A stretch of 64,000 nt of DNA from Streptomyces sp. B21-083 (GTDB lineage: Bacteria; Actinomycetota; Actinomycetes; Streptomycetales; Streptomycetaceae). This document shows positions 62,713 to 64,000 of the stretch, in pieces (position 1 is the stretch's first letter; each line of letters begins with the position of its first letter). The stretch is taken from assembly GCF_036898825.1 (NCBI RefSeq), contig NZ_JARUND010000001.1, positions 4,402,001 through 4,466,000 on the forward strand, in the 5' to 3' direction. The notes under the pieces were generated by a model. That model was not told where the DNA came from and searched no databases. It saw only the letters and a list, made by a program, of their open reading frames with translations. The position numbers and the translations under genes are program-made.

Positions 62713-62771
62713 CGGCCCCAACGGTCCGCCAAGGTCACTCCAGGGCACGATGTGAGGAAGGAGGCAACGCC

Positions 62772-63452
62772 ATGACCCCTGACACCGCTGACCGCCCGCA
62801 GATGTCCGTCGCGGACTTCGAGGAACTCGTCCGCAGGGCTCCGCGAGAGCTGCGGAACCGGCTGGAGTTCCTCGGCGGGAGGCTGTGCATCCGCCACGGC
62901 CCACTTGATGTGGACGAATTCGAGGAACTTGCCGCCGTGGCTCCCGAAACCGTGCGGCTGGAGTACATCAACGGAAAAGTAAGGGTCAAGGCCATGCCTG
63001 ACGGCAACCACACGTCGATCTTCATGTGGCTGCTCCGCCAGTGCATGCAACAGCGCCCCGACCTCGACCTCGCGCCCGAACGGGGCGTCAAGGCCGAGGC
63101 CTACCGCAAGGGCCGCGCCCGCACAGACGGCTTCCTGGCGCCCGTGGACCACTTCACGGGCCACCGCGAGTGGTCCGAGGCCGACGGCGCACTCATGGCC
63201 GTGGAGATCACCTCTCACGACCGGGACACCGACCAGCGCGACCGCGTCGACAAACCCATCGGCTACGCGGCGGCCGACATCCCCGTATACCTTCTCGTCG
63301 ACCGCGACAACAACACCGTCACCGTGTTCAGCGAGCCGAAGGACGGCCGGTACCGGCAGACCTCGTCCTCCCCCTGGGGGACGACCGTCGACATCCCCGC
63401 CCCCGTGGGCATCACCCTCGACACCGAGAAGCTCAAGGACTATGCCGACTGA
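62772..63452 (+). CDS. Uma2 family putative endonuclease with duplicated N-terminal motif
   Basis: 226 residues. The PD-(D/E)xK-type core is visible as RTDGFLAP (Asp) and LMAVEITSHD (Glu), then GYAAADIPVYLLVDRD. The N-terminus holds the same motif twice: ADFEELVRRAPRELRNRLEF then GGRLCIR, and DEFEELAAVAPETVRLEY then NGKVRVK. Most Uma2 proteins have it once. ATG 62772 has a near-perfect AAGGAGG; ATG 62709, overlapping the upstream stop, is less likely. A small gene overlaps the 3' end by 11 bp. Confidence 0.87.
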   Translation: MTPDTADRPQMSVADFEELVRRAPRELRNRLEFLGGRLCIRHGPLDVDEFEELAAVAPETVRLEYINGKVRVKAMPDGNHTSIFMWLLRQCMQQRPDLDLAPERGVKAEAYRKGRARTDGFLAPVDHFTGHREWSEADGALMAVEITSHDRDTDQRDRVDKPIGYAAADIPVYLLVDRDNNTVTVFSEPKDGRYRQTSSSPWGTTVDIPAPVGITLDTEKLKDYAD

Positions 63453-63732
63453 CCCGTTGGAAGAAGCCGACGGCCCGAGTGCGGGCAGAAGGCCGCCGTC
63501 GGCCGCGCCGGAGAGCGGTGTCCTCGACCGTCTGGCCGCTCTGCAACGCGGCGCGGGAAACGCCGCTGTCGTACGTCTTCTGAGTCCCCCGAAAGCGGAA
63601 GAGGCGGGGCTGGACCGGGCCGGGCCGTGGACCGGCGCGGCGGCTGATGCTCCGCTTCCGGCCCCCGGCCCACTCAACTCAGCCCAAGTCGACTTGACTC
63701 AGCTCAACGACCCCAGCGCAGACGCGTCGTAG
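63442..63732 (+). CDS. Small protein with LQRGAGNAAV-type motif
   Basis: 96 residues, starting within the last codons of the Uma2 gene (ATG 63442). An otherwise disordered Pro/Ala/Ser-rich sequence contains LDRLAALQRGAGNAAVVRLL, the motif (LQ..AGNAAV..LL) that I recall at the N-termini of DUF4157 proteins and putative cargo of extracellular contractile injection systems. Here it has no toxin or metallopeptidase domain after it. The 3' end overlaps the convergent oxidoreductase gene by 34 bp. The function is unknown. Confidence 0.65.
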   Translation: MPTDPLEEADGPSAGRRPPSAAPESGVLDRLAALQRGAGNAAVVRLLSPPKAEEAGLDRAGPWTGAAADAPLPAPGPLNSAQVDLTQLNDPSADAS

Positions 63733-64000
63733 GCCGTCAGCTCGGCCGTCCTGTCCTCCAGGACCTTCGCCGCCCACTCCGGGTCCTGGAGCAGCGCGCG
63801 GCCCACGGCCACGAGGTCGAACTCCTCGTTCTCCAGGCGGTCCAGGAGGTCGTCGATGCTCTTCAGCGGTGCGCCCTCGCCCGAGAAGCCCCGGATGAAG
63901 TCGCCGTCCAGGCCCACCGAGCCGACCGTGATGGTGGGCTTGCCGGTGAGCTTCTTCGTCCAGCCGGCCAGGTTGAGGTCCGAGCCGTCGAACTCCGGGA
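63699..64000 (-). CDS. NADH:flavin oxidoreductase, C-terminal part (cut by window edge)
   Basis: The last 100 residues of an Old Yellow Enzyme-type protein: FDGSDLNLAGWTKKLTGKP, ITVGSVGLDGDF and DLVAVGRALLQDPEWAAKV, the last being the conserved FMN-phosphate-binding end of the barrel. The N-terminal part lies beyond position 64000. The family reduces activated alkenes with NAD(P)H. The substrate is unknown. Confidence 0.88.
   Translation of the reverse strand, partial: PEFDGSDLNLAGWTKKLTGKPTITVGSVGLDGDFIRGFSGEGAPLKSIDDLLDRLENEEFDLVAVGRALLQDPEWAAKVLEDRTAELTAYDASALGSLS

Overview
The window is chromosomal DNA of a Streptomyces or very close relative. The evidence is very high GC with strong third-position GC bias, many GTG and TTG starts, and lineage-typical families: XRE/DUF5753 with DUF397, the futalosine menaquinone genes mqnB and mqnD, DUF2530, DUF3027, DUF2771, actinobacterial XPB helicase, and a CebR-type box on a cellulase gene. 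No rRNA, tRNA or CRISPR array was seen.

Layout. 0-3.4 kb: the right end of a C-nucleoside/indigoidine-type locus (psuG-like gene cut by the window edge, a HAD-DUF4243 fusion, uracil phosphoribosyltransferase), closed by a perfect hairpin. 3.4-11.3 kb: a VOC protein, a secreted GH5-CBM2 cellulase under a CebR box, a secreted propeller protein, an SGNH hydrolase, a Uma2 protein, an AhpD-like protein, a secreted double SnoaL protein with a MerR-type promoter, and an aldo/keto reductase. 11.3-14.1 kb: a minus-strand marR-MFS-thpR-microprotein operon. 14.2-19 kb: an RHH protein, a purine permease, DUF2530 and a CtpE-like P-type ATPase.

19-29.4 kb is the main accessory island. Two paralogous secreted proteins, a catalytically dead trypsin-fold/FG-GAP protein and a small secreted partner lie on the minus strand. 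Divergent from them is a 1343-residue secreted polymorphic toxin (ALF repeats, Ala-rich coils, Hint autoprotease, TreTu-like tip) with an overlapping immunity gene. A third copy of the secreted paralog closes the island. All three paralogs share a 36-bp upstream box.

29.7-39.4 kb is core: a sacsin-like GHKL ATPase, an SPFH protein, DUF3027, an MFS transporter, a DUF2771 lipoprotein, mqnB, mqnD and a cold-shock protein. 39.75-40.98 kb holds an internally deleted Tn7-like element with 25-bp terminal inverted repeats and a 5-bp target duplication (GGTTG), keeping only a TnsA-like gene and a TnsB fragment. An IS607-family tnpA-tnpB element follows directly.

43-64 kb: small membrane proteins, a HAD hydrolase, a membrane-protein gene bracketed by 95-bp inverted copies of a dispersed repeat, an XPB helicase with its helicase-associated/WYL partner, a HelR/HelD-like RNA polymerase factor, CutC, an HD hydrolase, a DinB-like/GNAT fusion, DUF4031, a MurR-type regulator with MurQ, a GNAT enzyme, a secreted DUF6355-like protein, an XRE/DUF397 pair with two divergent small genes, an HTH protein, a second Uma2 protein, a small protein with an LQRGAGNAAV-type motif, and the end of an NADH:flavin oxidoreductase cut by the right edge. 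Family calls rest on motifs read by eye and on recalled family knowledge; no database search was run.
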